From the NCBI RefSeq assembly GCF_000150275.1, contig NW_002060944.1, forward strand, positions 127,614-191,613: 64,000 nt of DNA, in the 5' to 3' direction. This document shows positions 1-12,383 of the stretch, piece by piece. The notes under the pieces are model-generated. The model was not told where the DNA came from. It ran no database searches and saw only the letters and a list, made by a program, of their open reading frames with translations. Every line of letters begins with the position of its first letter. Positions within the stretch are counted from its first letter, which is position 1. The position numbers and the translations under genes are program-made. This stretch comes from Trichoplax adhaerens. Its lineage: Eukaryota; Placozoa; Uniplacotomia; Trichoplacea; Trichoplacidae.

Positions 1-1026
1 ACGATCTCGCTTTGATGAATATTGTCTAATATTTGACAGACTATGAATTGGCTACTGTAACCTGACGGTCCATTTGTAAATTTGTGGGTTATTAAATCTT
101 TGTCCTAACTTTAAGAGATTTTAGGATTGATGGCGTGTATATTGTTATTGGCCTGCAAGTGATCATTTCTATTTCTGCTTGAACGTGTATATCGCTGTGA
201 TCGAAAATAGATAGAACGACAATGTCCAATTGTACAGTACAGTAGTTATTAAGAAGACTTGTTTAACTATAGTACGGGCTCTCTCTCTCTCTTCCTTTTG
301 GTAGTTTAGTACTCGCTGTGAAAGGTCATGTTATTTTTACATATCCGTTTTAGTCCTGAAAGAATACAAAGTAAACTACTCGATTTGTGAATATGAAGTT
401 CTTACTCGATTTCGTGCTACGATCGACTACGATCATCCAAAGTACAGTAGTACAGTAGATAGAAATGCAGAATTCTAAAGTTGAGAAGTACTGTACGTCC
501 AGCCTACTGTACGTATGGTCCTATTTTGTACCTACTGTATATCCATTTCGTTGTGAACAAATGGCTAGTCAATGAGTCGATATGTATTCCTACTATGGAA
601 ACAACTTGCAACAGGTACACGCCTGAACGTTGCCATCGCACAACAGCCTGTGTAGACTCTTTATCGTCGTTTTCAAAGTACAGTATCGTCCATACTGTAT
701 TTCTAAATCAGTGTCAGTGACATTGTTTTTAATTTTATTGACAGTACAGTAGAGTATTTAGGAAATCAGATGTCACCCTCTTGGAAATCGGTAGTGTAGC
801 AAATGATCTTTGTACAGTACTGTAATGTACCAGTACTACACGTCTCAGAACATTGCTGTTTGCGATATTAAAATCTCCAGAACATGATGTTACTGCATCC
901 CAAATTTGGAAATCCAGTTCGGACACATCTTTCATACAGAAATAAACAAGATGTGTCCAGACTTTCCCTGCGCCCTGGTACGTACAGTAAATATAGCTCT
1001 ACAGTATTGTACAAAGATCCATACTG

Positions 1027-1245
1027 GTACCAGTACTGCTGTAAATATATCTACATCCAATATATATATATTATATTATATTAATATTTATTATATATAA
1101 TATATATATGACATACATATATATATATATAATAATATATATATACAGTATATCAATATATACAGTAGTAACATATATATATGTCTATAACTATATATAT
1201 ATTCCCTATATTTATTTATAGCCATATTTACAGCAGTACTGGTAC
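1027..1245. repeat. Inverted repeat framing an AT microsatellite
   Basis: A perfect 22-bp inverted repeat sits at 1027-1048 and 1224-1245; the left arm begins GTACCAGTACTGC. The arms enclose about 175 bp of almost pure A/T dinucleotide tract. A third, partial copy of the arm (GTACCAGTACTGCTATGG) follows at about 1264. The arrangement resembles a small MITE or a cruciform-forming element. No target-site duplication was identified. Confidence 0.65.
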
Positions 1246-1981
1246 GGTATTGGTACCGTACTAGTACCAGTACTGCTATGGCTCTAGAGTACAATGACAA
1301 ACGTACAGTACGTAATTGACAGTCCAGTACTGTACACTCTACACTGTACAGTACAGTACATATTGTTGATTGTTGAAATGGACATTTTCTCAAGACTGCC
1401 AATCTTTCATTTATTAAATGATTTAATAGCATCCATGGCTGTCATGGATTCCCAAAAAGGACTTCTTTTACTACTGTCTTATACTGTCGTCTAACTTGAA
1501 TCGTACTGTACTGTACTTGAGAGTGAATGCTGTACAGTAAAGTCAAAAACACAAATACAGTACGGTACACTACAGTACTTTACTGAGTGTACTGTGCTGT
1601 TACTGTACTGTATCGTATGCGAAGTACAGGATCACGGCGATAGATTTAGTGCGCATGCACGAATCATAGTTCGTTATCATGAATCAGCCCACGAAGAGAG
1701 CGAACCCAATTTTGACTTCTATCCGATTTGGTAGGCTATCATTTTATGCATATTAGGCGCAAAACGTAACTATAAAATCGTATGCAAAATCCTATAGCAA
1801 TCATTGCATTACAACTGTGATCTCTCTGTCGCCACAGGGCGTTAACCTCGTCTGTTGTACTGTAGAGAGACCCTTATAAGAGAGATCTCCAAGGGTCTAC
1901 ATACTGTATAGTACTGTATTGTACAGTACATACAGTACAGTACGTCCTCTACTGTACAGTGTACAGTACTGTAAATTCGTT

Positions 1982-2014
1982 GTGCCTTTACAGTACAGTG
2001 TACTGTAAAGGCAC
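1982..2014. repeat. Perfect 15-bp hairpin upstream of the G-gamma gene
   Basis: GTGCCTTTACAGTAC at 1982-1996 is followed by a 3-base spacer and its exact reverse complement at 2000-2014. It ends 150 bp before the ATG of the G-gamma gene, so it may lie in the promoter or 5' UTR. It belongs to the surrounding GTAC-rich repeat family, so a regulatory role is only a possibility. Confidence 0.7.
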
Positions 2015-2164
2015 AGTGTACACCAGCTCACTAGGCTACATTGTACCGTGAAAGGAAACTATATTACGAGGCATTTTTGCGTAACAACAGCACTGTATGT
2101 TTTTCCACGGTTGGTTGGCAAAAAGGCTGAAAGAAAACGTTGTTGGACTTTTTTCTTGGACACG

Positions 2165-3834
2165 ATGGCCGGCGATAAAGCGCAATTGATCAAACAGAAT
2201 GAACAACTTCGCATCCACGCTAACCTTCAGCGTGTGCCAGTATCTCAATCAGCGGCTGAGTGAGTATCGTAACTGTAATATACATTTTATGATGATATCG
2301 TTTACTGTATACTTAGCGGCCGTTGCAATGATTATTGAATGCTTGCAGTTCTTGATGATAGCAGTCGTACATCAGTCAAAAGAGCCCCACCAATCATGAT
2401 GAATAGACAATTGAGTGGATGCTATTTCGTGTTGTCGAATGGCATCCGTATTCTACTTGATACTTAATGAACGAGTAGCTTGATGGATGAGGAAATTGAT
2501 CCAGTGAATAATGTGGTAATTGCCGTAGTAAAATGACTGTATTCCGGCAATTCTAGGATGGGACAACACAATTACTCCTTGCAATTAATGAATAGTATTC
2601 TCTTTTTAGTCATATTTTCACCCAATTTCTTCCATAACGACAACTTGAAAGGATAGGCGAGTAGGCCATCATGCAGTTTATTGAAGATTACCATAACATG
2701 AGCCATTTCATCTTATCGAAATCTGGTCATGTACCGATTGATTCTTTCGGCCAATGACTATTTTCTGAAGTCAAAAAAGTGAAACCGATACTCCCTATTC
2801 TACAGTATGGGTACTGTTTCAACAACGCTAGAATAGTAGTCTACACTCAATACTAGCTTGAATGATTGATTCAATATGCCCAACAGTCGTTTCCACTTTA
2901 AAACTACTGTACTGTATATATCTATACAAACGTAATACGCTGAAAACAATTTTCTATGCTAAAAATTTAATAAGTGTCCACCATGTAGAAATATTCCTAT
3001 TTCAGTAAGATAAATAATCCATTTCAAGAGGGATAGTTGTCCCGTCATTTGACCGAGAAAAGTTATCCAAATAAAAAGAAAAGTGCCTCCTTTACCTCGA
3101 CTAGTCTCGAGTATCCATACTACTACCGTATAGGTTGAAGAGTCACTCTTGGGTTACTGCACCACACGGCACTCAAGTTACGGCGTATTTTTGTCCTTTC
3201 TTTGTGTTTTCGCTCAACACCATCGCAGAGAAAATTCTACAGTGTACAGTACAGGCAAGGTTACAGTGCCTAGTATCGTGGACTGTAGAGGATTGTATGA
3301 ACATACTGTAAATCCTGACGGTATCATGACAGTATAGTACTAGAGTCGACCAGTAGGGAAAACCTAACTCTCATGGAAAGCAAGTATCCCTTGCCATTCT
3401 TACACCATTGCAGATGACGAGTGAAATAGCCACAATTGGCAAGGATTGTTATCGAAAATAAAAGCACATAATGTCTTTTAATTTACTAGTAAAGTTATAA
3501 ACCATACACTTCAATCATTCCATAGAAAGATTGGATAAGAACATCGTTCTGGTACAGTAAATTAGTTCCATGATGGAGTAGTTTATTAAGTTGATAAAAT
3601 AAAATCAATAATAATATTGGATACCAATACGGTAACTTAGCGACTACGGCAAATAACGACGCTCTGCTACTGTCAACTTTATTGTCACCTTCACAAGTAA
3701 TGGTTTGACTTTTTTCCTTTTATTGTAGCATGAAGGCCTATATCGATAGTCATATCCAAAGTGATCCATTAGTCAATCCAGTGGACAAGAAGGATAATCC
3801 ATGGGCAGACAAAAGCAAATGCACGCTGCTATAA
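2165..3834 (+). CDS. Heterotrimeric G-protein gamma subunit
   Basis: This gene encodes a 66-aa G-gamma, the small partner of G-beta that anchors the dimer to the plasma membrane. Exon 1 is 2165-2259 and exon 2 is 3729-3834, joined by a phase-2 GT-AG intron (GTGAGTATCG ... TTGTAG). The joined length of 201 nt is exactly 67 codons. The start MAGDKAQLIKQNEQLR leads into the coiled-coil helix that packs on G-beta. The conserved DPL and DNPW (usual ENPF) segment precedes the C-terminus, and the tail CTLL is a CAAX box; a terminal leucine predicts geranylgeranylation. The length fits the family norm of about 65-75 aa. An AATAAA begins 4 nt after the stop (3838-3843), which is close for a polyadenylation signal. 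Which vertebrate GNG paralogue it matches cannot be told by eye, so no symbol is given. Confidence 0.93.
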
Positions 3835-5196
3835 AAGAATAAAATGATTGGCAAGACGAAGAAAATAAAAAAACGGCGACATTCTAAAAATATTTAAATC
3901 GACACAAAATACTCCGCATCATCAGTATGATGAAGCATAAATTATAAAGTAGTATTAATGTATCCCTGGAAAAACCCCAATTGCATCGTTATGTTCAAAA
4001 AAAGTCAAGATAAAAATTACTCTTGTATTCGAGTCTTAATGATTACATTTACATACATAGAAAGCAGTAAATAGGATCTTCTCGAAAGCTTTCTTCACTC
4101 CTTGCCTGTCATATTGTTATCTTTTAGAAATTTCAAATGTAATACGTCGTTCTTACTTTCTCATCAGATACAGTCAGCAATGATTGTTTTACATTGACGT
4201 TTAGCATAATTTAGCTTTGCATAAATCAACAAATACAACGCATTCCTAGTATTAATGGATTTATCACTTTCTTTCTGTTCTTGATTTATGCCTTTCGATC
4301 ACCAACATATTTAAGCAAAATTCTTTGGCTGTAGGTTCGTTACTCGATCTTAACTATTCATTCAGGCATTTTTATTTCATCTGAGAAATGATTGTAGCTG
4401 CATTTTTTAAATTAAGAAGTGCTTATTAAGTGTCACAGTAAGCGTCTTTCCACCAGAGCAATAATGCCCTAAGAAAGAACAAGTCATTATCCAACATGCA
4501 ATTGGATGTGACGGTGTCACGTAGATAAGTATTGCTGTAGTATAATGATAAAGATAATTTACTTTGTCAATGATTACAAATGCATTGTGTGCCTTTTAAG
4601 TATATTTTAGATGAACTTGTCCACTGTTAAATAATTTTGAACTAATTTACACGTTGTATTTAATAATCGTCAATTCTGTAAACATGTGATATAAGCATAA
4701 AAATAAAATCGTCTTTACTTGCTAGCGTATATACCGGATTAATCGTTATTGTTAGATGTCAAAGCCTTTCAACCGATTGATAATTATAATTACAAGCAAA
4801 ATGAAGCATTATAGTTACGCTAAACTTTAATGAAACCTAATATTTGAAACTTGTACAATGGTCATTAGTTAATTTTTTTTTCCGAATAACAGGAGAATGA
4901 TATAAACTCTCGTAAATAATGTCTTTTCCTCCAATCCATAAATTGCACAAATGAATACATTTACCTGCTTAACATCTGTAAAATGCGAAAATTTGTACAA
5001 TAGTCAGCTTTAAATCGACTATCAGTTCGGAATAGAAGAATCTAACCACATAACCATAAGCATTAAAGAAAAAATCACTTTCATATCCGATCGTCAGTAC
5101 AGTAGTTGCTCTTTACTGTATCCACTAACCAGTGAATTTGGACAATGAAGGTACAGTAGATTGATAAAAGTTAGGTGGTAAGAAAATAGCAGATGC
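3835..5196. other. Intergenic, no gene seen
   Basis: AT-rich sequence with stops in all frames. It contains the probable 3' UTR of the G-gamma gene, and otherwise I see no coding, RNA or repeat signal. Confidence 0.6.
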
Positions 5197-5606
5197 TTGC
5201 GCAAGACAAATGCAAGATCCGCAAATGATCGGGAAATAACAGAAAGTCATGATGTTTATTTTCAAAGAAATATTTTAATTCGATTATCAGTCCTTGATCA
5301 TAATCACCCCGATATTGCCAAATCTTACAATAATATTGGAATTATTAGCAAGAGCCAAGGCAAGAATGATGAGGCTCTACCTATGCATAAGAAAGCGCTT
5401 GAAATTCAAACTCCAGTACTTGGCAACAATCATCTCGATATTGCAAAATCGCACAGTAACATGGGGAGTGTATATTGTGAACTAGGTAAGTATGAAGAGG
5501 TTCTTGTTTAGTACGAAGTATCACTCAAAATGCGCATTTCCGTCCTTGATCATAACCAGCCCGAAATTGCAAAGTCTTACAACAGTATTGGAATTATCTA
5601 CCATTA
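5197..5606 (+). pseudogene. Broken TPR gene fragment
   Basis: Frame +1 encodes about three 42-residue TPR units of the kinesin-light-chain-like type, each with the signature Hx(P/L)(D/E)IAKS(Y/H)(N/S). The first open stretch runs to a TAG at 5509-5511. The same frame then continues with another unit (SVLDHNQPEIAKSYNSIG) and stops after IIYH near 5606. Neither a credible ATG nor the N-terminal region shared by the three complete TPR genes downstream is present. The sequence dissolves into A/T-rich DNA on both sides. It is most simply a truncated, decayed paralogue of the genes at 6298, 12593 and 25742. An internal exon of an unrecognised gene is less likely because of the in-frame stop. Confidence 0.75.
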
Positions 5607-6297
5607 ATCTTAATAATTATAATCTTAATAATTTTTAACTTAATATTAAACGTATTGAAAATTCGTAGAGCAATTCTTATTAGAATCTAATGCGAGCTAG
5701 GAAAGATTTATCTATCTTAGGCTCCAAGCTGATGAAGTCATCGTCTAGGTACAAAGATCAACTTTAGATAAATAAATTACTTAAAGATACTCACAAATGC
5801 TACAGAATTAATATGAAAATATTACCAAAGAAAATAATTGTATTAATGCTAAGTTATTACTGTTAATATTAGAATATAATTTAATCCCGGGATTACAATT
5901 ATTATAAGTTTACGGCACAATGCGTATGATACTATAGTATTGACTAGCAATTTGGGTGAAAAAATTGAATGCAATACGTTTTTCAATAGGTATTGCTAAA
6001 AAAGTTAGTCCATTCTATTTCGTCAGGATCAACATTCATATTTTTTCAATGGATATTAAACTAATTGGGATATTGGTTGCAGCCGACGGTAAATCTTTGA
6101 GTACCTAATTGCATAATTTCGTTGATACTGGATAATTATTGAAGATATTTGTTTACCTGGCAATAAAAGTCCTTGAAAAAAGTAAAAGGTTGCATTTCAT
6201 TTGTAAATTAATAGTAGTGAAATAGATCGTTTCAAAACTATACTGAATTTATTACTCGATGATAATTCGTATTATGATTTTTATTTAAGTCTGAAGC
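5607..6297. other. Intergenic upstream of TPR gene A
   Basis: Noncoding and AT-rich. It carries at 5752 a copy of a short motif (CAAAGATCAACTTTAGATAA) that recurs at 21547 and 25195. The 5752 copy lies 546 bp before the ATG of TPR gene A, and the 25195 copy lies 547 bp before the ATG of TPR gene C. Confidence 0.5.
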
Positions 6298-9200
6298 ATG
6301 GACAATCAATCGGTAGCATCAGACATTGCTCAACAAATAAAATTTCTTTGCAAATTGGGGCAGCAAAATCATAAATCAAAAAAGGTCCAAGAGGCACTAT
6401 CTTATTATTCGCTAGCTTTAGAACTAATTCGGTCGTTAGCAGAAATTCCTTCCGACCTTGATGAACTTCAGTATGATATTTATCTTGCTGTTTCTGATAT
6501 TTATATACAACAAAAAGAGTGGGCTAAAGCTAGTGAATCCTGTCAGAAAGCACAAAATTTGGTAGACAAACCACACCAATTAATGAAAATTGCTCGAAAT
6601 TTAGATAGAATAGGCGAGATTAAAAGATCGTGTCGTGATTGGAATGGGGCATTGAATGAATATATAACATCTCTGGATATAAAGCTACGTGTATTAGAAA
6701 ACGACGATATCGATATTGCTGGATCATACAATAACATTGGAAATATCTATTGCGATCTAGATAAATATAAAGAATCGCTTTCTATGTATGAGAAATCACT
6801 CGAAATTTATATAGCAAGATTAGGCGATAATGATCTCCAGGTCGCCACATTATATAATATCATAGGTGTTGTCTATCATTATCAAGGCAAATGTGATGAG
6901 TCGATTTCTATGTATGAGAAATGCCTGAAAATTCGGTTATCGCAACTCGGTGATCATCATCTTGATGTTGCAACGCTATATAATAACTTGGGAGCTATTT
7001 ATCATTATCAAAGTAATTATGATCAGTCAATTTCTTGGTATAAGAAGTCATTAGACATTCAATTATCTCAATTTGGAGAATATCACCTTGATGTTGCCGA
7101 GATATATTATATCCTGGGACTTGTTTTTTACGAACAACATAAATACGATGAGTCCATTTACATATATAGGAGATCGCTAAAAATTCGATTACTGCTGCTT
7201 GGCGATAATCATCTTGATGCTGCTACATTATATAACAACCTAGGTGTTGTTTACTGTGATCAAGGCAAATATGATGAATCAATATGTATGTATAAGAAAT
7301 CTCTCCAAATTCGTTTACCACAACTTGGCGATAGTCATCTTCATGTTGCAGTCTCCTTTCATGGGTTAGGAGTTGTCTATAATGATCAAGGTAGATATGA
7401 TAAATCTCTTTCAATGTATAATAAGGCACTCAAGATTTACTTAAAACGATTTGGTGATAATCATCATTATGTTGCAAAGATATATAATAGGATAGGAAAC
7501 ATTTACAGTAATCAAGGCAAGCATGACGAAGCTTTTTCCATGTATTATCAGCTTCTAAAAATTTATTCACAAGCCTATGGGGATAATAATCATCCTGAGG
7601 TTGCTGCATTATATAAGAAATTGGGAATTGTATATTATCATCAAGCCAAATACGAACAAGCTCTTTCGATGTATCAAAATTCACTGCAAATGTATATGCA
7701 GATTTCTGATGATCAGCAACCCTTTGTTGCTGATTTATACAGCGAAATCGGTAGAGTTTATGCTAAGCTAGGGAGATTTGATGATGCTCTGTCTTTATGC
7801 CAGAAGTCATTGAGTATCATATTAAATCGGAATGGTAAAAATAATTACTATGCGGCTAAGTCGTATGAATATATGGCCTTTGTGTATTGCATTAACTCTA
7901 AGTTTGATGAAGCTATTCCTAAATATCAACAGGCAGCTACTATTCTACGTAATCTTTTAGAGGAAAATCATCCTCAAATTTCTAGACTTTACGATGATAT
8001 GGCAGATTGTTATGAACAACTGGATCGAAATAAGGAGGCTACTGATTTACGCAAAAAATCGAAATTTATTCAAAGTCAATTAAAATCTGAAGGTGCAGTA
8101 AATGAAAGACTTGTCAGTTGCGTGACACCATCTCAAGGTAATTCTTGCATAAGCGTATACATATGTAGAAGTGATTACATATTTATTTTAATACAATTTT
8201 ACAGGCGCGTAATAGACTATTCCTTATGTAGTATCCACTTCCATAAATATTATGATGATTTACTTAAATCATTCTAATATTTACATTGCTGATAGCCTTG
8301 ATTATTAAATCAAGATGAGTAATTGGGTACCGTAATTTTCAGTCGCCTTGATCCTTTTTTAGTGTGCCATGTTTTTACTAAGTAATGATTCTTTTAGACT
8401 TTATAGAGTTCGATAATATCTTAGTGCTTTAGCAATTAAGACATGGATATTAGTATCTCAGTAGCGTTTATGAAATGTATCCGTTATTAATAGCGCGTGC
8501 CTAAGTTAAATTACTATATCCCTAAAATCTGTTTGTGCATAAAAGTTAACCTTTGAATAGTATTGATAAATTAAAATGAGCATAACTGCTGCTGATATAT
8601 TCGCTTCCTACTAGTACAAAACGCATTAGCAAATTTAAGAGAATTTAAGTCCTAAAGTACTAATTTTGACTACAATAAAATGAAAGACATCAGTGAAATT
8701 CGCTTTTTCTTTTTAACAATATGTAAAACTGATTGGTGATTACTGCTAGGATGTAAAACAGTAGAAAATACAGGATCTAATCAAGATAGTAAAGTAATAT
8801 CGTCTGATGTACAACAGACGAAGGAAGACACAAAAGCCATAGAAGACTTTGAAGGTTAGTCATCAAGAGAAACCAGTCACTGGACTCTATTTTTCCTATA
8901 ATACATTAATAATTACTTTTCATGAGATGAGTAAAATATAAGTGAATTGCCTAATGTGAAAGAAATTTATCGTGAATCATGAATATAATGATATTTTACT
9001 CATTACAGATGATATAAATTAGGGTGATCATAGATTGTTTCTTTAAAATTTTTTATTACTTACAGAATTCTGCATTTTTTGAATATGCTTTAGAGAAGGA
9101 ATAGAATTACAGTATTTATATTAGTTTGATTCTATTTTAGCAATTAAGATGAAATATTAAACAATTAACGGTGAATTCATTGAATTATTTCATTTCTATT

Positions 9201-9386
9201 CTACAGTTTTTCAGCAACAGCTACCAGAATATCAAGTTTTATCTTGCGGCCGAGGTAAGAAATAATATTGGTAAAGGACAAAGATAGAATGATTTTGTGT
9301 AGAACTACATTACTACTAAGATGTATCGTAGACAGTACGGTAACTTTTCAGGTCTTTCAAGAACATTGAAATTAATCAGCTTTTAA
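6298..9386 (+). CDS. TPR-repeat protein A
   Basis: Exon 1 (6298-8137, phase-1 end at CAAG|GTAATT) encodes 613 residues: an N-terminal helical region and about 12 tandem 42-aa TPRs with the pattern LYNNLGxVYxxQGKYDESxxMYxKSLxIxLxxLGDxHLxVAx. It should form a solenoid binding a peptide or protein partner; the partner is unknown. Further exons were placed by phase: 8750-8854 (charged linker, 1-1), 9207-9254 (1-1; FQQQLPEYQ, resembling the penultimate exon of the Roc-COR gene) and probably 9352-9386 (ending ISF then TAA). Without splicing, the frame would run to a stop at 8277 through an AT-rich tail, which looks like intron. Exon 1 has exactly the same length (1840 nt) as exon 1 of the gene at 25742. 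No Death or Roc exon was found here. The last exon is the least certain. Confidence 0.8.
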
Positions 9387-10654
9387 TACTTTCAATTTAT
9401 TTAATTTACCTGACTATAGAGGTTTACAATTCGTGTCTGATATTATAACCAGTTAACTTCGTATTGCAAGCCTATTCCATCTAGAGGATCAGGTAGCATT
9501 ACCTTCTATGAAGTAGATGAGATTACAGTTTAAATGATATTCGAGAATGCATGGAGGAAGCATTTAGAATTTTGAATTTATAGCTGCAGGAAGGTTGTCA
9601 GAAAGCTGGTGTTTGTGAATTGATATAGGCCTAAAGTGCTAGGGGTTAATATGGTAATGTAAATCTGATGGAGGAGGAATTGGATCAGCGAACTTTGCAG
9701 TATAGTCTGTGACATGCAGACTTCTTGTCCGAGTTATAGAAATGGGCAAAGAATAAGCAAAGTGATGTCATGTAATATATAGAATTGCTAAAAAATAACG
9801 CTTTCAAGTAATTATGAACATCTCTAAATTAATTTCAAGTATTTTACTAGTTAAGGTTGCTGTTTTGGTATTGTAAATATTAAATTAATACTTAAATCGA
9901 TAACTTCAACATCGTAAAGTAATGTGGTCGCTACATAAAATCATCAGAGATAGTTCTCCATTGATCATCTTGCATGGTGAAGTGCCACTAGGTAGCAGCT
10001 AGATGAGGCAGATATTATTAACAGTAAATGTAATTTCTTAACGTAAAATGTTTGATTGGTGAAATTTAAAGTACCGGTATTCTTCTGGAATTGAAACGTT
10101 TTTATATTACTGTCAATTAATTATATACTTCAATTTTTCAATATAATTCGATATGAAATCATGATTTAAATTATTTGAAACGGGGTGTATGGCTCAATTA
10201 ATTTAATTTAAAAACAAGATTTGCAACTAGACTTTGTATTATTGAAGCTAAAAATAATTTACAACCGATGGAGAACTCTTAAAATCTCGTTTTTGATTAC
10301 TGAATTGCTAGAGACAACGTAGTTCTGGTATTTTCGACTTTGAATTAAAAATTTTGATGGCACATGGATACATGAAACCAAGAAAGTCTAGTGAAAGAAT
10401 CAAGCGATTCTAATTGAGTCGAGTTAACTCGTTACGGAGGTGATCTTTTTAAAGTTTGACGGTTAACTTTACTGGAATTTGCATAAAATAATGAGGATCA
10501 ATCTTTCCTGAATCTTCTACCTCTTTAACTCGAACTCAGTAGTTTTACTATTCCAGTTGTGTTTATTGATAATGAATGAGATAGATCATTGATAAAGTTT
10601 ACTATGGTTACCGCGCCATTATTTTCTGGCCAATATCATCTTTCGTTATCGTAG
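9387..10654. other. Intergenic, no gene seen
   Basis: AT-rich and stop-filled on both strands. It probably includes the 3' UTR of TPR gene A. No recognisable feature. Confidence 0.5.
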
Positions 10655-11180
10655 TACTAGACTAGATGGCCATTGCAACTATCTTTACTGTCGCGGTCCT
10701 CACCGACTACTTTCTGACAAGCTTACTAGTCTAACATTAAGCTCTTACCGTAAATTGTTTGTACAGATTGATACCCTAATCTAACGTAATATCGAATCTA
10801 ATTCTAGTGCTGCAATCCTAACAGCTCAGAACGACCTTTTTAAAAGGCTACTCATTATTTGTTAAGCATTATTACAATATTACTAGACTGGATGGCGATT
10901 TCATCTAATTTACTTTCGCGGTTCTTACTGACTCCTTCCCGACAAGTTTACTAGTTTAACATCAAGCTCTTTCTGAGAGTTGCTTGTGCAAATTGATGCC
11001 CTAAGCTACTGTAAGATCCAGTCTAATTCTAGTGCTGCTACTCTAACAACACGGAATTACCCTTTTGAAAGGCTACTCATTATTTGCTAAGCATTACTAC
11101 AGTAATACTAGACTTGGTCCCTATTTCATCTATTTTACTATATCGGTCCTCACCGATTACTTCCCGACCAGTTTATTAGC
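10655..11180. repeat. Tandem repeat of about 226 bp, 2.3 copies
   Basis: Copies start at TACTAGACT... at 10655, 10881 and 11106, giving periods of 226 and 225 bp. Landmarks that recur include CGGTCCTCACCGA, GACAAGCTTACTAGT and ATCAAGCTCTT. Pieces of the unit also appear at about 11570 (ACTAGTCTAGCATCAATCTC) and, as the AACTGAGAATTAC/AAAAGG segment, at about 11965 and 12030. The copies have diverged by point changes, so the array is old. No coding potential. Confidence 0.8.
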
Positions 11181-12140
11181 TGTTATAATACCGTTAGAAT
11201 CCGAAAGTATTAATTTTATAATTGCCTTACTGATACTAAATTTAGTACAACTATTATTAGAGTATTTTGATATTATGATTATGATTACATGTTTCATGTT
11301 ATAGTCGCCGAACGTTGTTCTAGACAAGAGTCTTAGAGAAAGTGGGTTAACGTGGGGAAATCGTTTTCCATAATTAGTGGAGTGATGAAGACTAAATTAA
11401 GAGATAGAGATAGCAATAATAATATGTTTACGCATAGACGTTTTCTATACTGTATAATCAGAGTTTCTCTTAGAATAAAGACTACAGCTGCTAACGACTT
11501 TAGTTAAGACTTGGCTTTGTGTCTTAAAAGTTAACTTGTGTTTTTCTTGTTGCAGTTGCTGAGTTGTGGCACTAGTCTAGCATCAATCTCTTGCAAGAGG
11601 ATAATATTATCAGAAAGAAAGCACTGTACAAACAGAACCTTTCTACACTGTATAGTCTAATTGCAACATCATTTTGGATGTGTCGAAATGGGTGGACTGT
11701 ACACCGTACAGTGTATATATATTATGCACTCGAGATTGCAATTTTTGCATCAATTTATACAAAATTGATGCAAAGGATGGGTATTTTTGAAGCGTTTTAC
11801 TTCTGGTTTTTTACCATTCCAACATATCAAAGAAAATAGAACACATTACAGTATATAGGTAGACACAGATTTCTATGTTCTCTTTTACTGTGGTTTAACA
11901 TGGAAACATGTTAAGCCATGTTCAGGGTGGAAGGGTGGGGTTATAGTATTACTGTTACCATAACAACTGAGAATTACGCTTCTTAAAAGATCAAAATCAG
12001 CCAAGTGTGCGCGATTATAGTATTGCTACGATAACGGCTCAGAACTACTTTTCTAAAAGGCTTAAAATCAGTCGAGATACACTGTACTATAATCCGTAAA
12101 AGTAAACTACTGCATCGATTCAACTTTTCTACGTTGTACT
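11181..12140. other. Intergenic with scattered repeat fragments
   Basis: Noncoding. It holds the diverged fragments of the 226-bp repeat noted in the preceding entry and a few GTACAGT words near 11700. The short open frame at 11591-11839 shows no family resemblance and I do not accept it as a gene. Confidence 0.45.
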
Positions 12141-12383
12141 GTAGAGTGTTTGGTGCGATAACACTTTAAGTAGATAACATTCAAGTTGGAAGTCATAACA
12201 AGTCTTTGATTTAACATTTTAACGTACGCTTATGGGATGGTAGTGAAGGATAGAAGATCATTGTAGAGTGTTTGATGAGATAACGCTTAAAGTAGCTAAC
12301 ATTCAAGTTGGAAGCCGTAACAAGTCCTTGGCTATACATTTTAACGAACTCCTGTGGGAGTTTGGGATGGTCAATTGGTATTG
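12141..12383. repeat. Tandem duplication of about 122 bp
   Basis: GTAGAGTGTTTG(G/A)TG at 12141 recurs at 12263. The two copies share the segments GATAAC(A/G)CTT, AACATTCAAGTTGGAAG and CATTTTAACG in order. The duplication overlaps the minus-strand open frame at 12211-12468 and duplicates its C-terminal half. Confidence 0.75.

Larger units (their letters stand above)
1..2035. repeat. GTAC-palindrome-rich noncoding region
   Basis: No convincing gene. The stretch is dense in short self-complementary words built from TACTGTA/TACAGTA and GTAC (for example GTACAGTAC and GTACTGTAC). They are especially packed at 1310-1350, 1500-1620 and 1885-2010. An (AT)n-rich core lies at about 1055-1215. Open frames here have no recognisable protein similarity and are made largely of repeated Tyr/Val/Leu codons generated by the repeat. 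The same word family reappears at 47690-48415 and 58380-58620, so it is a dispersed genomic repeat, not a local promoter element. Confidence 0.7.

Noticed and set aside
1091-1432. 113-codon minus-strand frame
   Set aside because: It translates the AT microsatellite and GTAC repeats into Tyr/Ile/Leu runs; a repeat artefact.
1982-2014. Hairpin as a microRNA precursor or terminator
   Set aside because: The 15-bp stem is too short for an animal pre-miRNA and is built from a dispersed repeat word.
8138-8277. Unspliced C-terminal extension of TPR gene A
   Set aside because: It begins at a GT donor used at the same place in both paralogues, and its residues are AT-rich intron-like; spliced exons continue in phase instead.
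9537-9800. A frame with several conserved-looking stretches (for example EEELDQRTLQYSL) that might be a decayed death domain of TPR gene A
   Set aside because: It contains about seven stops in 90 codons, which is what chance gives in AT-rich DNA, and it does not align with either death domain of the paralogues.
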